A stretch of 64,000 bases of DNA, taken from contig JAOBSW010000755.1 in assembly GCA_026214975.1 (NCBI GenBank), positions 1 to 64,000 of the forward strand, in the 5' to 3' direction. Shown piece after piece: positions 32,530 through 44,867 of the stretch. The stretch is from Gentiana macrophylla. Taxonomy: Eukaryota > Streptophyta > Magnoliopsida > Gentianales > Gentianaceae. How positions within the stretch are numbered: the first letter of the stretch is position 1; each line of letters starts with the position of its first letter. Both the position numbers and the translations under genes were made by a program. The notes under the pieces are model-generated. The model saw nothing but the letters and a program-made list of their open reading frames with translations. It made no database searches and was not told the origin of the DNA.

Positions 32530-34305
32530 TGATTGAAGCTAAAATTCACCCGTCAAAAACAATTTATAAAGACTCGAAACCGTGGGCAAACTAACTCTCT
32601 TACCGACAGTGTACCGGGTCGATTGCTAGAATAGCTACAGGAGTACGAGGTCGAACCCAAGGGAAAAGTGTTTGTGAGTACTAAAGCGAACGTGTTACTT
32701 AGTCTAGGTGATCAATGTTTTTAAAGTGTTTGTATACTACAACGACACTAAAATGGTTCTCGCTAACAAATCTAAAGATAAAAAGAGAGAAAGAAGATTA
32801 AACTACTAGGTTCTAAAGAGATTAAGGGACATATCCGAACCATGATCAAAATAGCTAGTTTCAACCCCAATGATAGACAAAACCGGGAGTGTGCATTAAA
32901 CAAACGAACTCTCACATTCAATTTCACGGGTGCGTGCTCCTAATTCCGGTGCTAAGGTCTGAACAACTCTCTCCCAACACCTTATGCCATGTTAGCTACC
33001 CTTCCCTTAAGAAGATTCACTAACAAGACATGTTAAGCACTAAAGCTGCTTAAACGTTAAAACGAGTAACCTCACTTTGGGCTCGGGCTTAACAACTAAG
33101 CCGAGTCTACGCCGTGATCTTAGAACCCCTTTTCCCACATCTCTCTATCTGAACAACTCTTTAGAGTGATGTGTGTGATTTTGACCTAGGTGACCAATCC
33201 AGCCCAAATCTGTTATAACAAGTTCTAAAACATGAAACATGCAAGATACAACAATAAAAAGCACTACTCACTCCCAATTTCATCACCCAAAGGGTGATTT
33301 CACCAAATTTCACATGATTCGACTATGAAAAGGGATTAGCTACTCATTATACTAGTGGAAACATGGAAGAAACTATAAATTAAAGACATAACAAGTGAAA
33401 GAAAGAAGAAATATACCATTAATTTGCAGAAATTCGAGTTTAAGATCCAAAAGTACAAAATAGAGAATTAATTAAAAGATGGTCTCTTAGTGTTTGAAGT
33501 AGAAATCTGAGCTAAGAAATGGAAAGATTAAGCTAAGATAGTGTTGATTTAAGCTAAAAGAATGTATTCTAAGCTATTACAAAATTCGAGCTAAGAAATG
33601 GGTAAGGTTTTGATAAGAGAATGGTTATCCTCCAAAAAATAGTCTAAGGGGGGTATTTATAGGTGGGGGAAAATCTGCAAAAAACTGGCCTCAAACGCGC
33701 GTTTGAAAGGCTGAACCTGGCGTTTCACATCTTCAAACGCGCGTGTCGCATTGTTGAAACGTGCGTTTCGCATCATTTCTGGGCAGGTTCTTGGCTGATC
33801 TTCATCTGGAATATGCGTTTGGAATGTTCAAACGCGCATTTGGAGGACCTGGAACGCGCGTTTAGGGCAGTTTGAAATGCGCATTTAGAGAGGTTGAACT
33901 CTGATCAAGATTGTAGCTGCTGGAACACATGTTTGGGGGTTCAAACGCGCGTTTGAACCCCTGTTGCCCCAAAACTTCAACTTTTCTTCCTTTTTGATCT
34001 CTTCTCTTGCCTCGATCATGCTTTTCACCATAAATCATCACCTTCCGGGTCATCGAGACACCAATACCCTTCAACATCATAAACAACCAAAAACATCCAA
34101 ACAATTCCGGAGGGTAAAAGTGCTCGGGAATAAGGTTAATATCAACAAAAAAGGGTAATAATCCATCAAAGTAACGGATTCATTCCCCGTGCCAAAAGCT
34201 CACGATAACACCCCGAAAACGGTCTAAATCACCCAAAAATGTGCTGAAAGTGTGGTAAACGGGGATAAACAATGCACCGGAGTCACGTAAAGTTGACTCC
34301 CTTCA
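32530..34305 (-). mobile_element. Solo LTR of family A, TSD aatga
   Basis: 1776 bp; on the minus strand starts TGAAGGGAGTCAACTTTACG at 34305 and ends ...AGCTTCAATCA at 32530, collinear with the element A LTR at 5075-6810. The target duplication aatga is perfect (32525-32529, 34306-34310). No internal region. TATA box (minus) at 33654-33661 with about ten AAACGCGCGTTT-type palindromes just upstream at 33690-33960. It is inserted in the 5' part of the copia relic that continues at 34306. Confidence 0.93.
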
Positions 34306-36332
34306 AATGAACATATGAATAATTATTCAGCAGTAGAATGTTTGCTACTTTTTTCTTCTGCTTAATTTACATTTCTTAGTTGATATCAGAGCTTGAGGTT
34401 CGATGGCAGCAGAAGGAACCAGCTCCGACCCTCTTTCAATTGTCTCAACCGTTGCAACAGCAGCTCCGACGGACTCTACAGATCGGGTTTCATTTCCTTC
34501 TTTTCCGATTGACTCAATTCCTCCAATTGGATTTACTTTGCCTTAACCCACAACTCAGATCGGTCTATCTCTACCACCACTCTTTACCATGAGCTCATCG
34601 CCACCGTTTTCCTAGTACAGAACTGATCCCTATCCCTCACTTTTCCGATCACCAAGCTATAATCTAGTTTCATCTCTTAGCTCAACTCCCTTTCATGGTC
34701 ACTTGCACAGGACATGCACGGTCAAATTGAACAGAGACAACTATTTACTTTGGAAATCGACCATTCTCCTTATAATCCGCAGCCACAAACTTGAAGGTTA
34801 TTTGCTGGGAACCCATCCTCATCCATCAACCATTCTTGGAACTCTGGGCTCACAGACACCAGACGAGTGGGATACTATGGATCAACTTTTGATAGGGTGG
34901 TTGCAAGGATCGATGATGGAGCAAGCTTTGATTGAAGTCATAGGTTGCAACACATCACATGATGTTTGGGTCACCGTAGAGGGATAGTCTACCTGTCAAT
35001 ATGAGGCACGAATGCTATAACTAAAGAATGCCTTGATTAGAGCAGAGAATGGGAGCAAATTCATGGCGGATTATCTGGCAATGATGGATTCTTATAGGTA
35101 TAATCTTACTGCAGCAGGCTATCTGATCTTCAAATCATAATTAATCTTGGCAATCTTGGGAGGTCTAGACAGAGATTATGAGACATCAATAGTCAATAAT
35201 ACTACATGAGTGGGTTCCTTGAACTATAAGGAAGCCCATTCACATCTCCTTATTCCTGAGAAGTTGGTGGCTAGATTTAATCCAAGTTCATATTGTGTTA
35301 ATGGGAAACCAAGTGCAAATCTGACACAATATCAGTCTAGGAATTCTTTTGGTGGCAATAGACCTCTTAATCCAAATTAATATTTTTGAGGTAGAAGTGG
35401 AGGCTCTAAAGGTGGTAGATCTAGAGGTAGAGGTTGAAGAGGAGGAAATAGCAACAATAGTAACAACAATGCTAGCGAGATGGCATGTCAATTGTGCAAC
35501 AAAATCGGACATACTGCTCCCCGGTGCTGACATAGGTTTGAAACTGCTTTCAACAACAATCATGCTCCTAGTAATCCCAAACAGGTCTCTACATTTGTTG
35601 CTAGTCCTCAAAGTGTTGCTGACAACTCTTGGTATTTGGATAATGGTGCCACTAACCAAATAACCTCAGACTTAAACAATCTGCACTTGAACACTGGTTA
35701 CACTAGTACTGACACATTACTTGTGGCAAATGGTAAAGCTCTATGCATTAAACATGTAGGAGCTAGCACTCTCCACACGCCATCTGGACCACTCACTCTT
35801 AACACTGTTCTTCATGTCCTAGAGATAACTAAAAACTTAATAATTATCTCTAAGCTTATTTATGACAATCCTACTCTTGTTTAGTTTATTGATTCTGGTT
35901 GTATTATGAAGGACAAGAGTACAAGCCAACCTCTAGTTTAGGGTCTACTCAAGGATGTACTGTACAAGATGGCTTCTCTCACCATTAAGACCTCTATTCA
36001 CTCCAAAGAATCCTGCTCCAGTTATTCTACTTTTCCCAGACAGTCTAAGACTATTTCTACTTGTAATAATCCCAATACCCAGGCTACTAGTCCTAAAATT
36101 AGTCTTGATCTGTGGCATAGGAGTATGGGCCAATGTTCTAAGCATGTTTTGAGTCTTGTGTTATCTCAATGTAATGTTTCCATTAATGAAACTTTTACTT
36201 CATGCTTGTCAATTGGGTAAATCCCACCTTCTACCACATTATAATTCAAACTCTTGTGCCTTGTCTGCCTTTGATCCTGTTCACACTGTTATATGATGAC
36301 CTTCCCCTATAAATTTCGTTGGAGGGTATAGA
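34306..36332 (+). pseudogene. Decayed Ale/Retrofit-type copia: primer site, gag, protease, GAG-pre region
   Basis: TTGATATCAGAGC at 34380 is a degenerate initiator-tRNA primer site. Gag reads VKLNRDNYLLWKSTILLIIR, SHKLEGYLLGTHPHPS, EWDTMDQLLIGWLQGSMMEQ near 34720-34930, then ENGSKFMADYLAMMDSYRYN; a knuckle CQLCNKIGHTAPRC is near 35494. Protease is visible as SWYLDNGATNQITSDLNNLH (active-site DSG changed to DNG) near 35630. A GAG-pre trace (LDLWHRSMGQCSKHVL) is near 36105. It is full of stops and ends where LTR D begins. Its LTR probably covers 32402-32529 and 34306-34378. Confidence 0.8.
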
Positions 36333-38061
36333 TGACGGTCAAAATATACCCGTAAAAGTCATCAATATTATCCTTAAATCGAGCCAAATAATATATATTT
36401 TATATTAAATCACATGTGTATAATGATTATTTAATGTTTTGTGATTTATAAAATATAATTTGGTATTTCCATTTTTTTATCATTTAAATACAATTTACTG
36501 TGCAATAAATGTTTATTTTGTAGATAAAGATAAATTGGAGATTTTCTACAAAAAGAGAAGATAAATCTCAAGGCAATTCGAAGCGGAATCGGATTAAACT
36601 GAAGATAAATATCGAAGCAGCACGAAAAGAGGAGTAAGGAGTACAAGAGCCAGCGAGCCAATCCAGTTTTGATGGACTCGCTGGCAGCTAGAGTCCTGTT
36701 CGCTGGGGGCGAGTCCCCCAGTCCATCCGGATTAGTTTGGAATTATCCTAATGTGTTTTCAGACTTCATTTGGATTTAGGAAACCTATTTCAGATCGGTT
36801 CAGGCTTATCCCATGCAAAATTTTACTCTTATATATATTTGTACTAGCTCATTAGCAAAAATACACTTTAGACACTTTACACACTTTACACAATTCATAA
36901 TAAAATCCTCAGTTTTTCTCAAGAGTTGTTTTTATACAAGTTCTGCAATAATGTAAGTTCTTGTATTTATTTCTTCTTAGTTCTTTATAATTAAGTCCCC
37001 AATTATTATTTATCGTTTGAGATTGTTAGTTTCTTAGTTAAATGATGTAGATCTAGGATTAAGATGTGAGACAGTGGGGATTCCTTGTCTATAAGGATCC
37101 ACACGCCCATGCCGATGTCTTGTGATCTATGTATGACTTTATTTTGATCAACAATCGTGTTTCTAGTAGCTATATATAATTGCTTTATAAACTTCTATTT
37201 TACCCATTACGTATAGAGAAACGCTAAGATTTAGTTTTTCGCCGAGTTAGTCTAGCCACGTCTTTATGGTGTGATTGTCCAACTAGAATTTCTTATCTTA
37301 GTAGGTATGGCTACGGCTACGTTGCTCGTCTGTTTTAATTAAAACGTATAGTGAGGAAATACCAATATAGTGCTCCTAGGTCGGCTCATGAATTGCTCTT
37401 TCGGGACTTTCAGCGAGATCTAGATCTGTGTTATATTAGGGAATTGCGTGAGCCTGATTATACGTAAATCGTAGATTAATATGATACCTAAAAAGTTAGT
37501 GTTAATTGGACGGAGACTGATGCTATCGCTTAGGAAGTACGCCTAACCACAGGAATGTTGCCTAGGTGAGGAATACGGTTAATATCGGCATCTCTAGTTT
37601 TGTAAGCGTTCAAGTTATATGAGATGGAGGCCTAAAAAGCGAAGTCACATAATGTAGCATAGTGATCTAGATGGCCTATCCGGAGCTATATCTAGTTTAG
37701 GGGATGACTCCCGTAGCCAATATAAAAGAGATACGATTCGGGTTAATAGTTAGTGAGTCTAGGTTAATTATATAGAAGCTCTAGTTCCAAACGATAACAT
37801 AATAATTGGGGAGGTTAATTATGTTGTATTTATTTATGTTGTGTCGAGTCGTGTCAATTTATCTTTTCTTGTCCTTTGTTGGTCATAGACCGTTTTTATG
37901 TGCTTGACATGCTTAATTAATTATTTATAAAATGACCCACAATTGGTTCCCTGTGGGATCGACCTTGATTAGCTATAGTTATACTACGATGGACCTAGTC
38001 CTCTTGCTAGTATTGGTTTATGGTGGTCAAGTATTTTAATTTCACTTGAATGATCACCTCA
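36333..38061 (+). mobile_element. 5' LTR of element D
   Basis: Collinear with 55482-57205 at roughly 95% identity by eye. The end ...GATCACCTCA is well placed by the primer site that follows. The start is uncertain: TG at 36333, with clear homology between the two LTRs only from TATACCCGTAAAAG at 36345. A cluster of GCGAG/CTCGC-type partial palindromes (GCCAGCGAGCC, GACTCGCTGGC, TTCGCTGGGGGCGAGTCC) lies at 36650-36720, about 110 bp upstream of a TATATATAT run at 36830. Confidence 0.8.
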
Positions 38062-38070
38062 ATCAAGTTT

Positions 38071-38090
38071 TTGATGCTGTTGCCGGGGAG
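38071..38090 (+). promoter_or_regulatory. Degenerate tRNA-Asp primer-binding site of element D
   Basis: TTGATGCTGTTGCCGGGGAG corresponds to TGGCGCCGTTGCCGGGGA with three changes, ten bases inside the LTR end, the same layout as in element E. Confidence 0.7.
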
Positions 38091-38121
38091 CCAACGGTCA
38101 ATTATATAAATAATTATTAGT

Positions 38122-39673
38122 TGTTAAGGGTGATTTTATACTTTTTATAAGGATATATTTTATGTCAATTTCGCCCATATCTGGATGTTTTTCATAGAAA
38201 TCGAGCTTTATATTGAAGTATTGAGCAAGTGATTTTTTAATGGGTTAGTTGCAAAATTGTATGATTTATGTGTAAAATTGATGGTTTTATATTGATTTGG
38301 ATATTATTACATTTTGCGATGTTTTGATGTCATGTAGATGCATATTCTCGACCCAAAGAATGATCAAATGAAGATCAAGTTTGAATTATATGAAGATGAG
38401 AAGATCGATTTTTAAGCAGCTGAACGTGCGTCCAGAATCTCCGTCCAGTGGACGGGCGTTTGATCAAGAGGACGGGCGTCCAGGCTGAAGAGCTTGATTC
38501 AGAGTGTTGATGGATTTGCTGGACGAGCGTCCAATTTTGTGAAGGACGGGCGTCGATGAAGACTCGGCTGACTCGAAGTTTTGTTGAAGACCGACGGCGG
38601 CGCCCAGATAGCAGGACGGGCGTCCTTCCACCGCCTCAGCACAGCCGCCTTTATTTTCTATAAATACCAGCGCTATTTTCAACCCTAGAGAGATATCATT
38701 ACACAATACTCAAAACCCTAAACCTAGGGGCGGCTTTAGGCTGCGTTTTTACTCCTTTATTCCAGTTTTTATGCAAGTAAATTCTATATTAAATTAGGTA
38801 GTTCTATGTTAGTTTATTCAGCAATTTCAAGTTTCCAGAGGATGTTTAGAGGCTAGGCCTTCATCAAACGAGCATTGTGAAGCCTATCCAACACGTTTTG
38901 ATTCCGTTTCTTCGATTATATTGTGAGTTTTTATCTAAAGTTGTTTCCTTTATCATGTTTTATATTGTTCATTGCAACTATATCGAAAGATGTGCATGTT
39001 TGATTGTTTTATGTTGATGAAAGTCATATAAACGTTAGATCATCGTGATAAGGAATAGATGTCTAATCTATATAACGAGAGTTAATAGGTTAGATTTCTA
39101 GGTTACAAACGTTAAAGTTTACACCTTTAATTAGTAAAGTCGTTAATCTTTAAATCGAAAGATATAGATTAATAGGTGAACTATCTAAGAAATTAGGGTT
39201 CATGTTTTAGACAAGGGGAAATCACAACTTGGTTAGAAAACACAATATAATCGAGATAGGAGTTGATACTTGTTAGGATAGGTGGATCAATCGCTCGTTT
39301 GTTCGTTATAATTTGAATTTAATCCCTTAAAACTTGAGTTGTTTAGTTTAGTTAAATCTTCTTATTGCATCTTAGGTTTAGTTGTAGTTTAAATTGTTCG
39401 CAACCCGTATCTTCCCTGGCTTTAGATTCATTCTTCTGTCCAGTTTTACATTCGTGTTATTTTCACTTTCAGTCTCGTTTAGTTTTATTTGCTGTTTAGG
39501 TTAGTAATCGTGACACCCTTAGATTAGTTAGAATAAAAACTAGAGTTAACAACCTCCGATTCCCCGTAAGATCGACCCGGTATTAGTCACTGTACTACGA
39601 TCCCTGCACTTGGGGAATACCGGATTTATAAATTTTATTACTTGTTTGTTTTGCTTAGATAAAATCCGAGACA
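38122..39673 (+). mobile_element. 5' LTR of element E
   Basis: 1552 bp, TGTTAAGGGTG...ATCCGAGACA. At 38420-38635 lies an array of GGACGGGCGTCC-type motifs, followed immediately by TATAAATA at 38659-38666, which places the transcription start near 38690. Confidence 0.95.
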
Positions 39674-39679
39674 AGTTTT

Positions 39680-39697
39680 TGGCGCCGTTGCCGGGGA
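39680..39697 (+). promoter_or_regulatory. Primer-binding site (tRNA-Asp) of element E
   Basis: TGGCGCCGTTGCCGGGGA, a perfect 18-nt complement of the 3' end of tRNA-Asp, six bases after the LTR. Confidence 0.95.
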
Positions 39698-42600
39698 ACC
39701 GGACGGTTGCTTTAGTTTTTATTTTCCTTGTTTTTAATCCTTTTTTTTAGTTAGTTATAGTTTAGGTCAAACTATTTGAACTGACAATTGCATATCTTTA
39801 CAACTATATCATGTTTAGCGATTTCGGAGCAACACACTTTTGCATCCTAGTGATTACCCTCAATGCATTCCCTACAAGATGTTTTAGTACAGACAACTTT
39901 TTGTTTAAAGACTCGACTCAACAAATCCTCCGCTTTCTCTTTTCGCTATCGCTTGGTTTATGTTTACCAAAATTTCTTGGCATTGCTTGCTCGATATGGG
40001 TTCCACACGAACTCCATATCCAAATTTTACCCTTTCCAAGTACTTCTTACTCGTTTCAATTATTAGGGTTAAAGGTTTCTTTCTTTAGCACATAGTTTTA
40101 ATCGTCCTCATGGTTGGCTTTATTCAACACTGGTGAATGTTTTTTGTTCGCATGTTTTCCTTTAACATAAAACTATTGTTCCCCTGCTCCGAAAATTCTG
40201 AAAAAATTTCATCAATGTAGATTACTGTCTTATCTACAATTTATCTTTTTACATTGATTCGATAATCTTTATGGAAATCCAATTTATTGGCGGACACTCT
40301 GTCCAGAAAATCTGCAGCAACACCTTAACTTCTTCTTCTGTTTTTAACAAGTTAAACATCTTGAAATGACCTGAATTTTTGATATGTTGTATAAAACAAT
40401 TTTATCTACAACTGTGCTTTTGGAATCAAGTTCAAATTCCTTTTCTTTTGATAAGAATCAGCAATTTATATCAGTGTTTATTAATCAGAAAATTCTGACA
40501 GCTTGTGTAATCGGCAAAAATAATTGTTTTTGACCAACTCACTCTCATCCAAAAATTCTAATATTCTTATGTCACATAAGAAACTCCAGTATCTAAATCT
40601 TTTCTCTTTGGATCGTGCTCAAATTCCTTTTTGTTTGGGCTGTACAAATTGAGAATGTCAGATCCAGAGTAAATATCGTACACAGCCACCTAAAAGGGAT
40701 CCTCACCTCTTTGACTGAGGTTTGGGCTAAGAGTGTAGCAAGTTACGGGTGTTATCTCTTAGAAGGTTTCCGAAGCGATCCTTCCCTAGGATATGTCTCA
40801 TGGTAGAATGTTTGTAAAGTTAACATTTTTGTTTCTTTTGCAGTTATAAACAAGAACCAAGATGCTATCCTCTAGCATGCCATGTTTGATGTTTAGACCC
40901 TTTTCATGCCCATTTGTAAATATACCTTTTCTGGTAATTTATTTCTCATGTAATCCCACACATGAGATCTTTATGCTCAACAAATCCTCTTCACTTGTTG
41001 TCATGAATTACCTAAGAAACATATCTCCATAAGCCTTTCTTTTGAACAAATCCATGCTTCCTTACTTGTCAAATCAAGGAACACGTTCCCTCTAACTCTG
41101 CATTGTTGCTCTCCCATTCTTCTTTTCAAGTACAAATTTGACTGAACCTTTTAATGTCAGAACATTCTTTTTACTTGTGTTTATTCTCAGCTTCCCTCCT
41201 AAGGGTAGTGTTGATTTTGTAATCTTTCCATCTAATGCTACTTGTTCTTTCAAGGTATGCATCTCATCTTCTTACCAGTTGGATCTTTAATCCTACCTTG
41301 ACATCCATCTTCAGTTACCTATCTTTAACCTTCTTGCAATTTATGCTAAACTAGTTTCAAGCAGAATGTAGTCTTTTCCAAGGTGCCTTCCGAACCTGTC
41401 TAGCCAATTAACTTTTGAATTCCAAAACTTCTAATTCCCAATTCAGATTAATGCACCTTGTACCTTTTCAGTTTTAAATCTCTTTCGGGTCATTTAGAGC
41501 CATTAACTGCCAGACACACTTTTGATATTTCATCTTCTATTTTGGCGTTTTTATTACAATTTTGTTACACCGGTTGAAATGTCTATTTTGTTTTAACTTT
41601 TTCTTTCCCACACGAGGGATAACCTTGAGCCCTTATTCCTCGGCAATACGCTATTCCTCTCGAGTGGTGCAACCTTGAAACTTTGAATTGGATCATCAAT
41701 GATCTTCACACTTTGTTTGAAAGTTTGAGTTAATTCTTCGAAGCCAAACTTTATCCAACAATTCTTAAGTGTCTTTTCCCCTTAACTTGAAAACTTGTTT
41801 ATCGCTTACTTTTTCAAACTTTTGATTTTTCCATTACATTGTCATGAGGAAAACCCTATCTCCTTTTTCAATTTTGAAATAACCTCTGCTTGAATAATGC
41901 AGACTTTGATTATTCCTTGACAAGTTCCCTTTGATTTCATTCTGAGACCTTTTGGTGTACTCGTTTTGTCTCTAAAGCTCCTGCATGCGGAGATTTTGCC
42001 CTCTTTATGATTCTAAATGGTTTAGTCTTCCTGTTGCTCAACTTGTCACCTTCAAACTCTGTTTGTTTTTCCAAGCTACCCCTTATTGTCATAAGGATTG
42101 GATCAGATTGTCAGAGAGAAAGTATGGAAAATGCAAGTTCTCCATCCCAACGTGACTCAGAAGTCCTTTAACTGGGATCATTGCGGTTCTACAACAAAAT
42201 TGTGTTCAAGTGATGAATGAAGCCACAAGATAGCACTTGTGTTCATCCGGAGCAACCAAGATGCACAGAGAGTTGGAACAGTACCACTGATGATCTTTCA
42301 TGAAGATAGAGGTAGAAGAGTTGCATACAACAATAGTTACCATGTCAACATTTAAAACTCTACCTCGAGAAAAGCGAAGAAAGCCAGTTTTCTGGGATGA
42401 AGTGGAGCGATGACAGGATACGGGACCAGAGTTGATACAACAAGCTAATGAGAAGATTGAAGTGGATCATCGCAACCTCAAGATGGTTCAAGACAGCCAG
42501 AAGAGTTGGGCAGGTGTACGGAGAAGACCGTTAGAGGGTTTTCGTAGTTTTTCTTTTATAGTTCTCCAATCCCCTTAGGATTAGACTTTCTTTCTATCTG

Positions 42601-43120
42601 TTTTCTGTCTTTCTGTTTTTTCTCCCCATCTTTTTCCTGCTGTTTTCTCTCTTTTCTCGCTTCGTTTTACGCTTCCAAACGGGCGTCTAGACCAGTGGAC
42701 GCCCGTCTTTTCTAAACTTCGACTCGAATCGTTTTTAACTTGCCGGACGGCGTCCATCCAATTTGGATGTCCGTCCGATTCTTCAATTGATCGACGCAGC
42801 GTTTGGACTTCCAGGCGCCCGTCTAGCTCAATTTTAAGGAGCACGCCGCCCGGTCTTACGGACGTCCGTCATTCTCTGTCTTAACTAATTTTATTTCTTT
42901 TTCTTTTCTTAGGCTTTAATTCTTAGTTTTAGGTTTCAACCACGATTTTGGTTCGATTTATGCAAACTCGAAGTCAAAAAGGGCCATTGCTATATACCCA
43001 CGACCCGAGTGAACCGTAGTCCGCCAAACAGCGGATTTTTTACGCTCTGCGGTTACGCGCAGACAGAGCGAGCAAGATCTTGAGGATCGATTAGCCAAGG
43101 AAATCACAGATTTTGTAATA
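39698..43120 (+). other. Long untranslated leader of element E with motif array
   Basis: About 3.4 kb without a credible coding region; T-rich, with many short pyrimidine runs. At 42670-42880 are eight or more GGACGNNCGTCC-type motifs (ACGGGCGTCTAG, GGACGCCCGTC, GGATGTCCGTCC, GGACGTCCGTC). Just before gag (42955-43110) the sequence matches the leader of element B at 2220-2350. Large leaders are usual for Athila elements. Confidence 0.7.
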
Positions 43121-44867
43121 ATGGCTGCTAATGATAGACGTACGTTGGCAGACTATGCCATGCCTGGCGCGATCCACGATCAACCCGGCTATCATCCTAC
43201 CGCCATTAATGCTCGGACCTTCGAGCTAAAGTCGGCCTCATTCGGATGATGCAAAGATGCATCAATTTTCCACTGGTTTGATCGAAAATCCACACACTCA
43301 CTTGCATACATTCTTGGAGATATGCGGCACCACACGCATCAAGGAGTAAGTGAGGACGCCATTAAATCGAAACTCTTTCCTTTTTCATTGAAGGAGAAGC
43401 TAAGGAGTGGTATAGCTCTCTCCCGCCGAATCTATAAATACTTAAATTTGAACTCGAAAAAGAGTTCTTGAGTCAACACTTCCCACCTTCAAAACGGCCC
43501 AATGTTTAAATGAGATATTCACTTTCTACCGTAAAGAGAATGAATCCTTTTCGAGTGTTGGAAAAGATTCAAGTCTCTCGCTTAGAAAGTGTCCCCACCA
43601 TGGCTTGCCCTTTGGAAAGGCAAGTCAAGACTTTCTTTAGTGGATTGACCGAGCTTACAAAAGGCATGGTCAATAGTTCATCTGGTGGGGCGTTTTTAAG
43701 AAAACGCTTTGATGAGGGTGGGCACTGTTCGAGGACATTGCCAAATATAACTACGCCCCCTCTTATCAAGCAATTCAAGCACCTCCTCCGGCTCCCAAGG
43801 TCGAGGAGGTAAACATGCAGAGTTTGATCGCCATGCTGCAGAAGCAGATGGCAACTTCTCAAGTTTCAAATCGGATGAATCAAACTTCTTCTTTCCACGT
43901 AACCCCGTGTTTCAGTATTGAGAGCTGGTGTCAGACTGGCCATATGATTGGCCAGTGTCAATTCAATCCCCCTGCACCTTATCAAGTGAATGATGTTCAT
44001 CATTATGGACAGTATAATCAGGTCACATGTCAAAACTGTGACAATATGGGGCACACATCTAGATTCTGTCCTATGAACGGACAGAATGCTGATGTAAATG
44101 CATTTTATGGCCAGAACAATCAAAGGTTTAATCAATTTTCTGGCCAGAATAATCTCCAAAACCAAGGGTTCAATCAATCTTCAAGTTTCAATCCAAATTC
44201 TAATTTCAATCAGAATCAAAATCGAAACCCTGGTTTTCCTCAGAACCAAAATAATAATTTTTCCAATTCTAATCAAAGGTTCAATCAGAATTGGCCCGCC
44301 AATTCTAATCCTGCTGTCCAAACTCGTCCCACCCATCCCTATTCTCAAATTTTCCAAAACTCTCAAGGCCCCTCCCAATCTAAAAATCTTGAAGCTAAAT
44401 TGGAGGAGCAAAATAAAAGTATCCAACTCCTAATGAGTACAAATAAGAACCTTGAGAGACAAATTGGGCAACTGGCTGAGCAGTTAGCTTCAAGACCCCC
44501 AGGGCAACTGCCCAGTTTCACTGAGAAAAATCCAAAGGGCGGTCACGTTGCTCAAGCCGACTTGAACAATGGCCAATGTATTGAGCTCGTACCATCAATT
44601 CCATACGGCAGAGAGGAGGCCAGTACAATGAATTTAAGAAGCGGTACTCAAGTTAGTGGTCCTTCCCACCGGAAAACTCAGCCCCCCCTCTGCCGAGAGA
44701 TAAGGCGGGGGGAAGCCGAGCACACTACACCCCTCTCTGTTGCAGAGAAAACTCAGGTGGTTGACCCCGAGAGAGTGAAAAAAAATGGAAGTCCTCAGGT
44801 GGCTGATCCCCTGAGGAGTGAAGAATCAAGTGGAAGTCAGGAGGCTGATCCCCTGACTAATAAATGA
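43121..44867 (+). pseudogene. Athila-type gag of element E (frameshifted; open from 43815)
   Basis: The ATG at 43121 starts AANDRRTLADYAMPGAIHDQ; the frame breaks repeatedly up to about 43800, then runs open for 350 codons (43815-44867). That part has MQSLIAMLQKQMATSQ, a zinc knuckle CQNCDNMGHTSRFC near 44030, an Asn/Gln/Phe-rich low-complexity stretch (44100-44330), a coiled-coil-like segment (LEAKLEEQNKSIQLLMSTNK) and the conserved TMNLRSGTQ. Gag forms the particle and packages RNA. Several breaks are small indels. Confidence 0.85.

Noticed and set aside
38420..38640. Regularly spaced palindromic motifs resembling a CRISPR array
   Set aside because: Motifs are short, variable, irregularly spaced and sit in plant LTR promoters; no cas genes and a eukaryotic setting.
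39811..40095. 94-codon open frame in the leader of element E
   Set aside because: T-rich leader sequence, unusual composition for a protein, overlapped by another open frame, and no known domain.
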